Source: Glycomyces buryatensis (GTDB lineage Bacteria; Actinomycetota; Actinomycetes; Mycobacteriales; Micromonosporaceae). Taken from it: 64,000 bases of DNA. This document shows, piece after piece, positions 16,679 to 25,642 of the stretch (within the stretch, counting starts at the first letter, position 1; each line of letters starts with the position of its first letter). A program made the position numbers and the translations under genes. Where the stretch lies: NCBI RefSeq assembly GCF_004912275.1, contig NZ_STGY01000056.1:1-64000 (forward strand), given 5' to 3'. The notes beneath the pieces were generated by a model that did not search any database, had not been told where the DNA came from, and worked only from the letters and a program-made list of their open reading frames with translations.

Positions 16679-17338
16679 TCACCAGGCCGCGGTGGCCGCC
16701 GCGCGCCGCTGCCACTGGCGGACGGCGGGGCCGCCCGAGTCCCGGCGGCGGCAGAACGCTTCGAGCTGGGCGCAGCGGGTGAGCATGGCGGCCTTGCGGA
16801 TCGGCCAATCCGGGACCGGCCCCGCGTAGGCCGCGAAGAATCCGTCAACGGTGTCGATCCGATCCGGATGGTGGGTCCGCACGATCCATTCGCACCAGGC
16901 CAGGTCCTCGACCGGATCGCCGACGTGGGCGAATTCCCAGTCGACCACCGCAGTGACCTCGCACGTGACGGGGTCGAGCAGGAGGTTGTTCGGGCCGAAG
17001 TCCCCGTGAACAAGAACCTGTCCATCCACATCGGATCCGAGTAGGTCGGTGCCCTGGTCGTGAATGCGTCGCAGCACTCGGCCGCACGACCGCATCGCGT
17101 CCGCCGCTCGGTCGGTCTCCATGAGCTCCTGGCCCGGTGTCCCGGCGACGAGCCCGAGTTCGAGTGCGCCGCCGCGCTTCCCGAGCACCGGCGGCACCGG
17201 TACGGCGGCGCGAAGGCCGTCCAGCATCAGCCGTTCGCGTTCCATGCGCGAGTCGGCATCGGGGCCTTCGTAACGCTTCACCACGGTCCGAGCATCGGCG
17301 ACGGTCCGGTTCGTGTAGCCGTGCTTGAGCGGACGCAT
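16679..17338 (-). CDS. Aminoglycoside-phosphotransferase-fold (APH/choline kinase-like) protein
   Basis: 219 residues with the kinase catalytic loop VHGDFGPNN (about 111-119) and the Mg-binding VVDWEFA (about 131-137). The N lobe is short, about 65 residues, with a possible ATP-lysine in VVKRYEG and the following glutamate in MERERL. Typical members are 260-300 residues, so this is a compact form. It may phosphorylate a small metabolite; antibiotic resistance is not implied. Convergent with the HAD gene, 22 bases apart. Confidence 0.75.
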   Translation of the reverse strand: MRPLKHGYTNRTVADARTVVKRYEGPDADSRMERERLMLDGLRAAVPVPPVLGKRGGALELGLVAGTPGQELMETDRAADAMRSCGRVLRRIHDQGTDLLGSDVDGQVLVHGDFGPNNLLLDPVTCEVTAVVDWEFAHVGDPVEDLAWCEWIVRTHHPDRIDTVDGFFAAYAGPVPDWPIRKAAMLTRCAQLEAFCRRRDSGGPAVRQWQRRAAATAAW

Positions 17339-17434
17339 CCGCCCATGCTCCCCGCTCAGGCGGCCGCGGGCACCCGAATTTCGCGGCGGCGGCCGATCGG
17401 GGCCGCCGCTACCAGGTCTTGGGCGATGAGTGTG

Positions 17435-17463
17435 AGGCCGGGAGCGGAATCTCCCGGCCTTTT
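17435..17463. terminator. Hairpin terminator
   Basis: Stem AGGCCGGGAG / CTCCCGGCCT with a six-base loop, followed on the plus strand by TTTTCT. It lies 25 bases beyond the end of the minus-strand amidase gene, so it may serve that gene, although the T run is on the plus side. Confidence 0.6.
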
Positions 17464-17487
17464 CTGCTGCGGTTCAACGGATCCTGG

Positions 17488-18924
17488 TCAGTCCCAGGTG
17501 AGGCTCGGGGCGTAGCGGCGGGGGCGGAGCTTCGCCACCAGCTGGGCCGCGACGTCGAAGAGCCGTCCGGTCGATCCGGGAGGGCCAACGAGCTGCACCG
17601 TTGCCGGGGCTCCGTCACCCCTCGTCCCCACCGGGACCACCAGGGCCGGGAGACCGGCGAGGCTGAACGGCGCCGTGAAGGTCGCGCTTCCGGCCAGGTG
17701 GGTGACGTTGGAGCGCAAGGTCTGTCCCGACCACTCCTGTGCGGCCGGGGGCGGTCCCGGCATTCCGGGGGTGATGAGGAGGTCGAAGTCCTCGGTGTCG
17801 AACCAGTCCTCCAGGTGCCCGCGCACGCGCCGGCCGTCGCCGAGGACGCCGCCGAAGAGCCCCTTGAGGTAGGTCTTCTCGCCCACCGAGACCAGCCGCT
17901 TCGTTCTGCGCTGCAAGCCGTCCGGGCCGCACTTGAGGCTGCGCAGGTAGGCCGCGCACGACCAGGCGCCCGACGACGCCGACGTCAGCCGCGTCCCGAA
18001 CTTGGGGCGGGAGCGGAACGTGTCGTGCCCCAGGTCGGTCAGGGCCCGCACGGCCTTCAGCAGCGACTTCGTCGCCTCGTCGTCGACCCTGGCGGGCAGG
18101 GGCGCCGAGTTGGAGGCGGCGATGCGCAGCCGTCCGGGGTCGCCGGTCTGGCGCGGGATGCGGTGGGTCAGTGCGGCGTACGCCAGCGCGGCGTCGTCCA
18201 CTGTGGTGGCGAGGACGCCGACGTGGCCGCTGAGCCATTGGTCGGGGTCGGCGTCGATGTCGGCGGGGACGTGGTCGGGGCTGTAGGCGATGATGCCGCA
18301 GGCGGCGGCCGCGGTGCGGACGCCGCCGGCGGAGCCGGGGCCGTCGAGGCCGATGCCGATCGCGGCGGCGCCGGTTGCGACGGCCAGGGCGGTGCCGCCC
18401 GAGGGGCCGCCGACGCCGCGGTCGGGGCGCCAGGGGTTGGCCGGGACGTTGCCGTCGTCTTCGGTGGCGGGCCACAGTCCGAGTTCGGAGGAGCGTCCGA
18501 GGCCGACGACGACTGCGCCGGCGCCGCGGATGCGTTGCACGGCTTGGTGGTCGGATTCGGCGATGGGTAGGACGGCGGCGTTGGAGCCGAGTCTGGGGGC
18601 GTGTCCGGTGACGGGGAGTTGCTCGCAGACGGCGACGGGGACTCCCGCGGCGGGTAGGGCCTCGCGGGTGGCGTTGGATCCCGTGCGGGCGAAGACGTCC
18701 CCGGCTTCATCCCCGGCCGGGCCGGAGGTGGGCTGGGGGTCGACTGCGTCGACGGCGGCGGCCTCGGCTCGGGCCTCGACCTTGCGGACGCTGGTGAGGG
18801 CGCCTTCGGTTTCGCGGTGGTCCTCGATGTGGCGCAGGTGATGGTCCACGACGAAGGCGGCGTCGGCGTCGCCTCGCCTGACCGCCTTGGCTATCTGCTG
18901 CGCGGTGCTTCCCGACCAGCTCAC
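17488..18924 (-). CDS. Amidase-signature-family protein lacking the catalytic lysine
   Basis: 478 residues of the amidase signature (GatA/fatty-acid-amide-hydrolase) fold. The Gly/Ser region GGPSGGTALAV carries the usual cis-Ser (Ser175), and DGPGS carries a Ser at the nucleophile position (Ser198). The catalytic Lys, which normally lies in G-x-P-x-x-x-K about 75 residues before the cis-Ser, is Cys100 here (GVPVAVCEQLPV). The sequence after Ser198 (AGGVRTAAA) also departs from the usual GGSIRIPAA. So the classical Ser-Ser-Lys triad is broken; the protein is either inactive, differently active, or a binding protein. It lies 97 bases downstream of metB on the same strand. Confidence 0.75.
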   Translation of the reverse strand: MSWSGSTAQQIAKAVRRGDADAAFVVDHHLRHIEDHRETEGALTSVRKVEARAEAAAVDAVDPQPTSGPAGDEAGDVFARTGSNATREALPAAGVPVAVCEQLPVTGHAPRLGSNAAVLPIAESDHQAVQRIRGAGAVVVGLGRSSELGLWPATEDDGNVPANPWRPDRGVGGPSGGTALAVATGAAAIGIGLDGPGSAGGVRTAAAACGIIAYSPDHVPADIDADPDQWLSGHVGVLATTVDDAALAYAALTHRIPRQTGDPGRLRIAASNSAPLPARVDDEATKSLLKAVRALTDLGHDTFRSRPKFGTRLTSASSGAWSCAAYLRSLKCGPDGLQRRTKRLVSVGEKTYLKGLFGGVLGDGRRVRGHLEDWFDTEDFDLLITPGMPGPPPAAQEWSGQTLRSNVTHLAGSATFTAPFSLAGLPALVVPVGTRGDGAPATVQLVGPPGSTGRLFDVAAQLVAKLRPRRYAPSLTWD

Positions 18925-19021
18925 TGCTCGTCCTTTCGCTGCGCCCGAAGGCTATTGGGGGATATGGGGTTCTGGGTCCGGCGTCGGTTCAGGTGCCGGT
19001 CGTCGTCGGACTCGGTGCGGG

Positions 19022-20167
19022 TCAGTCGAGGGCCTGGCGCAGGTCGGCCAGGAGGTCATCGCGGTCTTCGATGCCGACGGAGAGCCTGACGAGGTCGGAT
19101 GGGACCTCGAGGGGGCTGCCGGCGGCGGAGGCGTGGGTCATGCGTCCGGGGTGCTCTACGAGCGATTCGACGCCGCCGAGCGATTCGCCGAGGGTGAAGA
19201 CCTCAGTGCGGTCGCAGAAGGCGACGGCGGCTTCCTCTCCGTCTTTGTGGCGGAAGGAGATCATGCCGCCGTAGCGCTTCATCTGCTTGCCGGCGATGTC
19301 GTGTCCGGGGTGGCTGACGAGTCCGGGGTAGCGGACGTCGGCGACCTTGTCGTGTCCGACGAGGTATTCGGCGATGGCTTCGGCGTTGTCGCAGTGGCGG
19401 TCCATGCGGGCGGCGAGGGTTTTGATGCCGCGCAGGGTGAGCCAGGCGTCGAAGGGGCCGGCGACGGCGCCCATGGAGTTGTGGTGGAAGGCGATCGGTT
19501 CGGCGTGTTCATCGGTGGCGGTGATGACGGCGCCGCCGACGACGTCGGAGTGGCCGCCGAGGTATTTGGTGGTGGAGTGGACGACGATGTCGGCGCCGAG
19601 TGCGAGCGGCTGCTGGAGGTAGGGGCTGGCGAAGGTGTTGTCCACGACCAGGATCGAGTCGTGTTGGTGCGCGAGGTCGGCGAGGCCGGCGATGTCGGCG
19701 ACGTTGAGCAGGGGGTTGGTGGGGGTCTCGACCCAGATCATGCGGGTGCCCTCGCTCATGCAGGCGGTGACGGCGGCGAGGTCGGTGATGGGGGTGGCGG
19801 TGTAGTGCAGACCCCAGCGGGAGGCGACTTTGTCGAAGAGGCGAAAGGTGCCGCCGTAGGCGTCGTCGGGGATGACGACGTGGTCGCCGGGGGCGAGGAG
19901 GGCGCGGAGCACGGTGTCCTCGGCGGCGAGGCCGGAGGCGAATGCGAAGGCGCGGTTGCCGCCTTCGAGGGAGGCGAGGCAGGTTTCGAGGGCGGTGCGG
20001 GTGGGGTTGCCGGAGCGGGAGTACTCGTAGCCGCCGCGCAGGCCGCCGACGCCGTCCTGCTTGTAGGTGGAGGTCGCGTAGATCGGTACCGCGACCGCGC
20101 CGGTGAGCGGGTCGGGCTCCTGCCCGGCGTGGATGGCGCGTGTGGAAAACCCATAGCCCTCGTGCAT
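19022..20167 (-). CDS. metB: Cystathionine gamma-synthase (trans-sulfuration PLP enzyme)
   Basis: 381 residues of the Cys/Met-metabolism PLP family. It joins cysteine to an activated homoserine to give cystathionine, or runs as a gamma-lyase in some actinobacteria. PLP lysine in HSTTKYLGGHSD; phosphate-binding ASGLAAEDT; EYSRSGNPTR near the N terminus and the ESLGGVESLVEHP substrate loop are typical. The start looks leaderless: TAGCGT lies six bases before the ATG. metE and cbs are also in the window, so the cysteine/homocysteine/methionine cycle is well covered. Confidence 0.88.
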   Translation of the reverse strand: MHEGYGFSTRAIHAGQEPDPLTGAVAVPIYATSTYKQDGVGGLRGGYEYSRSGNPTRTALETCLASLEGGNRAFAFASGLAAEDTVLRALLAPGDHVVIPDDAYGGTFRLFDKVASRWGLHYTATPITDLAAVTACMSEGTRMIWVETPTNPLLNVADIAGLADLAHQHDSILVVDNTFASPYLQQPLALGADIVVHSTTKYLGGHSDVVGGAVITATDEHAEPIAFHHNSMGAVAGPFDAWLTLRGIKTLAARMDRHCDNAEAIAEYLVGHDKVADVRYPGLVSHPGHDIAGKQMKRYGGMISFRHKDGEEAAVAFCDRTEVFTLGESLGGVESLVEHPGRMTHASAAGSPLEVPSDLVRLSVGIEDRDDLLADLRQALD

Positions 20168-20259
20168 AGCCCTACGCTAACCGACGCGCATGGGGTCAGC
20201 GAGGGATAGGCACGCTATCGTGCAGTGAACACGTACCTACTTCTCTTAGGGGATCCCTC

Positions 20260-20523
20260 ATGGGCTTCGACGAAGTACACAAGATGGACATCACCGGTGA
20301 CGGCGTCGACGAGACGGTCGGCGTGCGGCGCAACGATGACGGCTCGGTCGAGTACCACGTGGACGTCGACGGTGACGGCGTTGCGGACATGCTCGCGACC
20401 GACAAGGACGGCGACGGGGTCATCGACTCGGTCCTGCTCGACCACGACGGCGACGGCAAGTTCGACGCCGCAGCGGTCGACGCCGACGGGGACGGCAACC
20501 TCGACGCCATGGTCGAGAAGTAA
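20260..20523 (+). CDS. Small cytoplasmic protein of DxxGDGxxD calcium-binding-like repeats
   Basis: 87 residues made almost wholly of five repeats of D-x-x-G-D-G-x-x-D (DITGDGVDE, DVDGDGVAD, DKDGDGVID, DHDGDGKFD, DADGDGNLD). Such loops bind calcium in dockerins, EF-hands and thrombospondin-3 repeats, but those are extracytoplasmic or much larger; no signal peptide is present here. AGGGGA lies six bases before the ATG and a terminator follows, so it is a single-gene unit. Possible calcium buffer or signal protein; this is inference. Confidence 0.75.
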   Translation: MGFDEVHKMDITGDGVDETVGVRRNDDGSVEYHVDVDGDGVADMLATDKDGDGVIDSVLLDHDGDGKFDAAAVDADGDGNLDAMVEK

Positions 20524-20543
20524 GACACCCCATGCGAACTTTC

Positions 20544-20580
20544 CCGTAGGCGTCCCGGTTTCGGGGCGCCTACGGTTGTT
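20544..20580 (+). terminator. Terminator after the repeat protein
   Basis: Stem CCGTAGGCG (20544-20552) / CGCCTACGG (20567-20575), whose loop can pair further (CCCG/CGGG), followed by TTGTTT. Confidence 0.8.
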
Positions 20581-20704
20581 TCAGGGGGTTGGGTTTCGGA
20601 TTTGGCGTGCGCGTGGGGGACGGGGTTGTCGTACCTGGCGGGGATCGTTGAGCTCGGGGGGTCCCCGGTGCCCGTTTTGAAGGCTGATGCCCTCATTTAC
20701 AGCT

Positions 20705-21091
20705 TTAGCCGTCTTTGCGTTCGGCGTCGGAGCGTTCGATGCAGAACTCGTTGCCTTCGGGGTCGGCCAGGACGACCCAGCCTTTGCCGTCGTCGGTGCG
20801 GTGGTCGGCAACGAGGTGGGCGCCGATGCCGATGAGCCGCTCGACCTCTTCGTTGCGGGTGGTGTCGGGGCCCAGATCGAGATGGACTCGATTTTTAAGT
20901 TGCTTCGACTCGGGCACGTTGATGAAGAGCAGGTTGACGTGCCCTGAAGGGTCGACCAGGAGGTTGTCCTCCTCGTCGGGCCCGTTCGGATATTCGGGGT
21001 CCTCGGCGAAGCCGGTGACCTGCTCCCAGAATTTCGAGAGCGCGTGGGAGTCGCGGGCGTCGAAGGTGATCTGTCGAATACGTGAAACCAT
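20705..21091 (-). CDS. VOC family protein (glyoxalase-like)
   Basis: About 128 residues with the VOC pattern [13 protein letters not shown]-x-x-V-T-G, HLDLG and [11 protein letters not shown], the last being the typical final strand. Function unknown; the common actinobacterial annotation is glyoxalase-like. The second ATG (21091) is chosen because TAGCGT lies six bases before it, the leaderless arrangement seen repeatedly in this window; the first ATG (21097) would overlap that -10. Divergent from msrA. Confidence 0.8.
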   Translation of the reverse strand: MVSRIRQITFDARDSHALSKFWEQVTGFAEDPEYPNGPDEEDNLLVDPSGHVNLLFINVPESKQLKNRVHLDLGPDTTRNEEVERLIGIGAHLVADHRTDDGKGWVVLADPEGNEFCIERSDAERKDG

Positions 21092-21178
21092 GCGCATACG
21101 CTAACGGAATGCGCGGGACTGGTCGATCGTTATTCAGGCGTGACAGGCTTGCGTGATGCCGACCGAACGGAGCACACC

Positions 21179-21802
21179 ATGACAGCGATGACCCATCCTG
21201 TTCTGAAACACCCCATCGAAGGCGCTCCCGACGGGCGCAGCGCCATCGCCTACTTCGGCATGGGCTGCTTCTGGGGCGCGGAGCGGCTGTTCTGGCAGAC
21301 GCCGGGAGTGTGGACGACGTCCGTCGGCTACATGGGCGGCAATACGGAGAGCCCCACCTACGACGAGGTGTGTTCGGGCCGGACCGGCCACGCCGAGGTC
21401 GTGCGGGTCGTCTACGAACCCGACAAGGTCGGCTACAACCAGCTCCTCAAGGTGTTCTGGGAGAACCACGACCCGACGCAGGGCATGCGCCAGGGCAATG
21501 ACATCGGCACGCAGTACCGGTCGGTCATCTACACGACCACGTCGGAGCAGCAGGAGGCCGCCGAGACGAGCAAGACCGCGTTCGAGCCGGTCGTACGCGG
21601 GGCCGGGTTCGGCCCGATCACCACGAACATCCTCCCGGCCGGCGCGTACTGGCTCGCCGAGGACTACCACCAGCAGTACCTGCACCACAACCCGAACGGC
21701 TACTGCAACCACGGGCCCAACGGGCTGTCGTGCCCCGTCGGGATCGCCCGCCAGGACGAGCTCCCGGCCCAGCAGGGGATTCGCCGGCCGTCGGGTTCCT
21801 GA
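21179..21802 (+). CDS. msrA: Peptide-methionine (S)-S-oxide reductase MsrA
   Basis: 207 residues. Repairs oxidised methionine, the S-sulfoxide form, with thioredoxin as reductant. The catalytic Cys is in GMGCFWGAE (near residue 28); GYMGG, TGHAEVV and DYHQQYL are further family signatures. A likely resolving Cys lies in the C-terminal YCNHG or LSCPVG. The ATG at 21179 is preceded by GGAG six bases away; the 13 codons upstream show no family similarity. Confidence 0.93.
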   Translation: MTAMTHPVLKHPIEGAPDGRSAIAYFGMGCFWGAERLFWQTPGVWTTSVGYMGGNTESPTYDEVCSGRTGHAEVVRVVYEPDKVGYNQLLKVFWENHDPTQGMRQGNDIGTQYRSVIYTTTSEQQEAAETSKTAFEPVVRGAGFGPITTNILPAGAYWLAEDYHQQYLHHNPNGYCNHGPNGLSCPVGIARQDELPAQQGIRRPSGS

Positions 21803-21889
21803 CCCGGACGCCGCGCGGCCTCCGCAACCGGCGCTCGCACCTGAGCGTGCGCCGGGCGGCCCCGCCGCGGCCCTTACGCCGGAGCCGCG

Positions 21890-21976
21890 GAGTAAGGGCG
21901 GGTAAGGGCACTCAGTGCCGAATCGGCGGGAAGTAAGGGCGCTCAGGCCCGCAGCGGGCAGAAGTAAGGCACCTGA
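21890..21976. repeat. Short GTAAGGGC-type direct repeats
   Basis: Four copies of (A/G)GTAAGG(G)C at about 21891, 21901, 21931 and 21963; three of them are followed by a CTCAG/CTGAG-like word, and one inverted GCCCTTAC lies at 21870-21877. The non-coding interval between msrA and the next gene is 270 bases. Could be operators for the downstream small gene or merely decayed tandem sequence. Confidence 0.45.
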
Positions 21977-22072
21977 GCGCCGCCTCGACGCGAAGTACCG
22001 ATGTGCATCCCGGCGCCTCAGCCGAAGAATTGGTGTCACAAGCAAGAACGACACCAAATCAAAGGATTCATC

Positions 22073-22366
22073 GTGAACGACTTCGAACTCCACTACCTGC
22101 ACCACTCCCGCTCCACCGACCTCATCGCCGAAGCCGAGGGCGAGCGTCAGGCCCGCCGGCTCATCAAGGACGCCAAGCGGACCCGCTCCGCCGCCGCGCA
22201 CCGAGGCGAGAAGGCCACCACCAGCGGCCACTCCGCTTCGGGCGGCGAGGCCAAGGAGAGCCGGACCCTCGCCGCTCGCGTGGCGAAGGCGCTGCACCGC
22301 AGCGCCGGCCAGAAGGGATCCGGTGCCGCCACGGGCGGCGCCGGGCAATTCCAGCCCGCGAAATAG
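22073..22366 (+). CDS. Small basic protein, unknown
   Basis: 97 residues, starting at a GTG with AAAGGA six bases upstream. The N terminus (NDFELHYLHHSRSTDLIAEA) is an amphipathic helix rich in His and Glu followed by Arg-rich helices, similar in style to short actinobacterial proteins of unknown role. The C-terminal half is Ala/Gly/Ser rich and probably disordered. A leader hairpin TTGGTGTC / GACACCAA (22030-22057) lies just before the start. Ends 10 bases before the start of the LuxR gene, so the two may be co-transcribed. Confidence 0.6.
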   Translation: MNDFELHYLHHSRSTDLIAEAEGERQARRLIKDAKRTRSAAAHRGEKATTSGHSASGGEAKESRTLAARVAKALHRSAGQKGSGAATGGAGQFQPAK

Positions 22367-22376
22367 GCGCAGCGTC

Positions 22377-25300
22377 ATGTCACCCGAACGTGCCATGATT
22401 GCGGACATGCCGCGCCTAGGTTCCGACCTTCCACTTTTCGCCCGAGACTCAGAGCTCAGGGCGCTGGGCGACGCCCTCGCCGCCGCAGGCGAGGGCCGCC
22501 CGGCGACCGTCCTCGTGTCCGGGGACGCCGGTGTCGGCAAATCCCGTCTCCTGCACGACTTCCTCTCAGGAGCCACTGAAGGCGCGGACGTCATCGCCGT
22601 CACCGGCCACTGCCTCGACACCGCCGAATCCGTCCTCCCCTACCTCCCCTTCGCCGAAGCCGTCGGCGAACTCGCCCGCCGCCGCCCCGAACTCGTCGCC
22701 GCCCACCCCGGCCTGCGGCCCCTCGTGCCCGGCCACGCCCAGCACCCCGACTCGGACCATGGCCGCCTCGGCCTGTTCGAGGCCCTGCACGCCGCGCTGG
22801 TCGACCTCGCCGCCGACGCCACCCTGATCCTCGCCCTCGAAGACCTCCACTGGGCCGACCGCTCCAGCCGCGACCTCCTCGCCTTCCTCACCTCGCGCCT
22901 CTCCGGCCAGAAGGTGCTCATCCTCGGCACCTACCGGTCCGACGCCATCCACCGCGCCCACCCCCTGCGGCCCCTGCTGGCCGAACTCGTGCGCCTGCCC
23001 GCCGTCCAGCGCCTCCAGATCGATCCGTTCAACGCCGCCAACGCCGCCGACTTCGTGCGCGAGCTCAATGGCGGACTCGACGAGGAATCGATCGCGAAGA
23101 TCGCCGCCGCCTCCGAGGGCAACGCGTTCCTCGCCGAGGAACTGGCGGCCGCCGAGACCCACACCGTCACGTTCGAACTCGCCGAAGTGCTCATCGCCCG
23201 GCTCGAACGGCTCCCCGAATCCGCGCAGCAGGTCATCCGGCTCGCCTCCGTCATGGGCCGCCACTTCACTTACAAGCGCCTCAATGCCGCTGTGTGGTCG
23301 CTGCTGGACGAGACCGGCATCAAGCACGAGCGCGAGCTCGACACGGCGCTGCGCGCGGCGATCTCGCACGGCATCATCGTGCAGAAGAGCGCCAGCACCT
23401 ACGCCTTCCGGCACGCGCTCCTCGGTGAGGCCGTCTACAACGACCTCCTCCCGGGTGAGCGGACCCGTTACCACGAGCGCATCGCCGCTTCTCTCGCCGC
23501 AGACACCCATCCGGGTGCGGCCGCCGAGCTCGCCCACCACGCCGACGCCGCCGGTGACTGCCCCACCGCGTTGGCCGCGTCCGTCACCGCCGCATGGGAA
23601 GCCGACGACCTGGCCGCTCCCGCCGAGTCCCTGCTCCACCTCGAACGCGCGCTGCTGCTGTGGAAGCGCGTCCCCGAAGCCGATCGGCCCGGGGGGTTCT
23701 CGGAGCTGCGTCTGACGCAGATGGCCGGTGCCCAGGCCGAGGCCTCCGGTGAATACAAACGGGGCCTTGCGTATTCGAGCGCGGCCGTCACGCTGGCCGA
23801 CCGGGAGGACGGCCCCGTGCAGTCCGCCGCCACGCGCCGCAAGTACGCCAAGCACCTGTTGAACGTCGAGGGCAATGAGCGCGAGGCGCATCGGATCGCC
23901 GTCGAGGCTTGGGAACTGGTCAAGGACGACGAGCCGCACCCGACCAAGGCCTGGACGCAGGCGATCCTCGCCCGCACCTTCTCGCATCTGCGCGACTACC
24001 CGGCCGCCGCCGACTGGGCTCGGCAGGCCATCGCCACGGCCGACGCGATCGACCTCGCCGGGACGGGCCGTTCCGCCTCGCACCCGGCGGCGAGGGCCGA
24101 CTCCATGCTCGCCTCGCACCGCGCGGCGAAGGCCGACGCCATGCTGACGGTCTCGTCGGTGGTGTACCGCCAGGGCGGCGATCTCGACGAGCAGATCGCC
24201 ATCCACGCCCAGGTCCTGGAACTGGTGCAGGGCACCGGCTGGCACGAGGTCGAGCTGCGGGCGCACTTCACGTCCGGCCTGTTCCACGTCGAGTCCGCCC
24301 GCATCCCCGAGGCGCTCGAACACTTCGACCGGGGCATGGACATGGCCCGCCGGACCGGGCACAAGTGGAGCGGTTACGGCCTCGAAACCGCAGTGCGCCA
24401 AGTCATCTGCAACTACATGGTCGGCCGGTGGGACGCGGCCGACGCCGCCGGCGAGATGGCCTCCAGCGTCATGCCCGGCGTGGTGCTCACGCGACTGGCG
24501 GCCGCGATGCTGCTGTTGGACGTGGCCCGGGGCCGCTTCGAGGCGGCCGACCGGCGCCTGGACTACCTCGCGGACCGGTGGCAGGTCGACGGGCAGGTGC
24601 TGGCCCTGGCCGGCCAGTCCGGGACCGAGCTCGACCGCTGGCGGGGGAAGCCGGCCCAGGCCTACTCGACCGCGCTGCGGACGGTCGAGCGGATCAAGGA
24701 CATGGACGGCTACCAGCTGGCGGGCGTCGCCGTCTGCGTGGTCGGCATCGGCGCGGCGGCGGACCTGGCGCAGCTGCGGCGGCGCGAGGGCGACGCCGAG
24801 GGCGCGAAGGACGCTGCCGGAGCCGGGGAACGGCTCGCCGAACAGGCACGGCTGTTCGTGAAGGGCGGGCGTCCGCTCTCCGGTTCGATGGGCCCGGAGG
24901 GCCTGGCCTGGATCGCGCAGCTCGACGCGGAGGAATCGCGGCTGTCCGGCGACGGCGACCCGGTGCTGTGGCGGCGCGTGATCGAGGCGTTCGGATACGA
25001 GACTTCGAGGCCGGCGACGAACGGAACCTCGGTTCTGAAGCAGCGGGCGATCGACGCATCGGGCCTGTTCGGCGACGGCGAAACCCTTGGTGCGAAGGCG
25101 ATGCCCGGCACTGAAATCGGGGAACCGTACCGGCGGGCCTATGCGCAGTGGCGGCTCGCCGAGGCGCTGCTGTCCGGCAGCGGCGGTGGTAGCAGCACTG
25201 ACGAGCGCACCGAGGCGGCCGAGGTCCTGCGCGAGGCGAAGACGACCGCCATGCGGCTGGGTGCCGCCCCGCTCAGCGCGGAACTGTGCGCCCTTGGCGA

Positions 25301-25535
25301 GCGGTCCCGGCTCGACGTGGCCGTGCCGACGTCCAGCCCGCTGACCCCGCGCGAACTGGCGGTGTTGCGGCTGGTAGCGCGCGGATTGACGAACCGTCAG
25401 ATCGGCGCCGAGCTGTTCATCTCCGAGAAGACGGTCAGCGTGCACCTGTCGCGGGCGATGTCGAAATTGAAGGCCGCCAACCGGACCGAGGCCGTGAACG
25501 TCGCGCACCTGCGGGGCTACCTGACGGAGGTCTGA
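22377..25535 (+). CDS. Large ATP-binding LuxR-family regulator (LAL/MalT type)
   Basis: 1052 residues. N-terminal AAA/NTPase with Walker A GDAGVGKS and Walker B LILALEDLHWAD, a long helical TPR-like middle (about 350-950) and a C-terminal LuxR helix-turn-helix (LTPRELAVLRLVARGLTNRQ, then SEKTVSVHL). Such proteins are signal-integrating activators, often of catabolic or secondary-metabolite genes. The start is uncertain: ATG at 22377, 22395 or 22407 are all possible and none has a strong site; the first was used. Target genes are unknown. Confidence 0.85.
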   Translation: MSPERAMIADMPRLGSDLPLFARDSELRALGDALAAAGEGRPATVLVSGDAGVGKSRLLHDFLSGATEGADVIAVTGHCLDTAESVLPYLPFAEAVGELARRRPELVAAHPGLRPLVPGHAQHPDSDHGRLGLFEALHAALVDLAADATLILALEDLHWADRSSRDLLAFLTSRLSGQKVLILGTYRSDAIHRAHPLRPLLAELVRLPAVQRLQIDPFNAANAADFVRELNGGLDEESIAKIAAASEGNAFLAEELAAAETHTVTFELAEVLIARLERLPESAQQVIRLASVMGRHFTYKRLNAAVWSLLDETGIKHERELDTALRAAISHGIIVQKSASTYAFRHALLGEAVYNDLLPGERTRYHERIAASLAADTHPGAAAELAHHADAAGDCPTALAASVTAAWEADDLAAPAESLLHLERALLLWKRVPEADRPGGFSELRLTQMAGAQAEASGEYKRGLAYSSAAVTLADREDGPVQSAATRRKYAKHLLNVEGNEREAHRIAVEAWELVKDDEPHPTKAWTQAILARTFSHLRDYPAAADWARQAIATADAIDLAGTGRSASHPAARADSMLASHRAAKADAMLTVSSVVYRQGGDLDEQIAIHAQVLELVQGTGWHEVELRAHFTSGLFHVESARIPEALEHFDRGMDMARRTGHKWSGYGLETAVRQVICNYMVGRWDAADAAGEMASSVMPGVVLTRLAAAMLLLDVARGRFEAADRRLDYLADRWQVDGQVLALAGQSGTELDRWRGKPAQAYSTALRTVERIKDMDGYQLAGVAVCVVGIGAAADLAQLRRREGDAEGAKDAAGAGERLAEQARLFVKGGRPLSGSMGPEGLAWIAQLDAEESRLSGDGDPVLWRRVIEAFGYETSRPATNGTSVLKQRAIDASGLFGDGETLGAKAMPGTEIGEPYRRAYAQWRLAEALLSGSGGGSSTDERTEAAEVLREAKTTAMRLGAAPLSAELCALGERSRLDVAVPTSSPLTPRELAVLRLVARGLTNRQIGAELFISEKTVSVHLSRAMSKLKAANRTEAVNVAHLRGYLTEV

Positions 25536-25642
25536 GCGCTACCCCGGGAGCAGTGCGAGGCGAGGCGTAATCCCTGGGTGGTATCCCCTTTGCTCACTTC
25601 GGCCCGATGCGGCGGCGCCGCCCGCCGCCCAGAATTGTCCTC

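Noticed and set aside
22566-25508. Very long open frame antisense to the LuxR-type regulator
   Set aside because: Codon-position bias and family motifs lie on the plus strand; long antisense frames are expected in GC-rich coding DNA.
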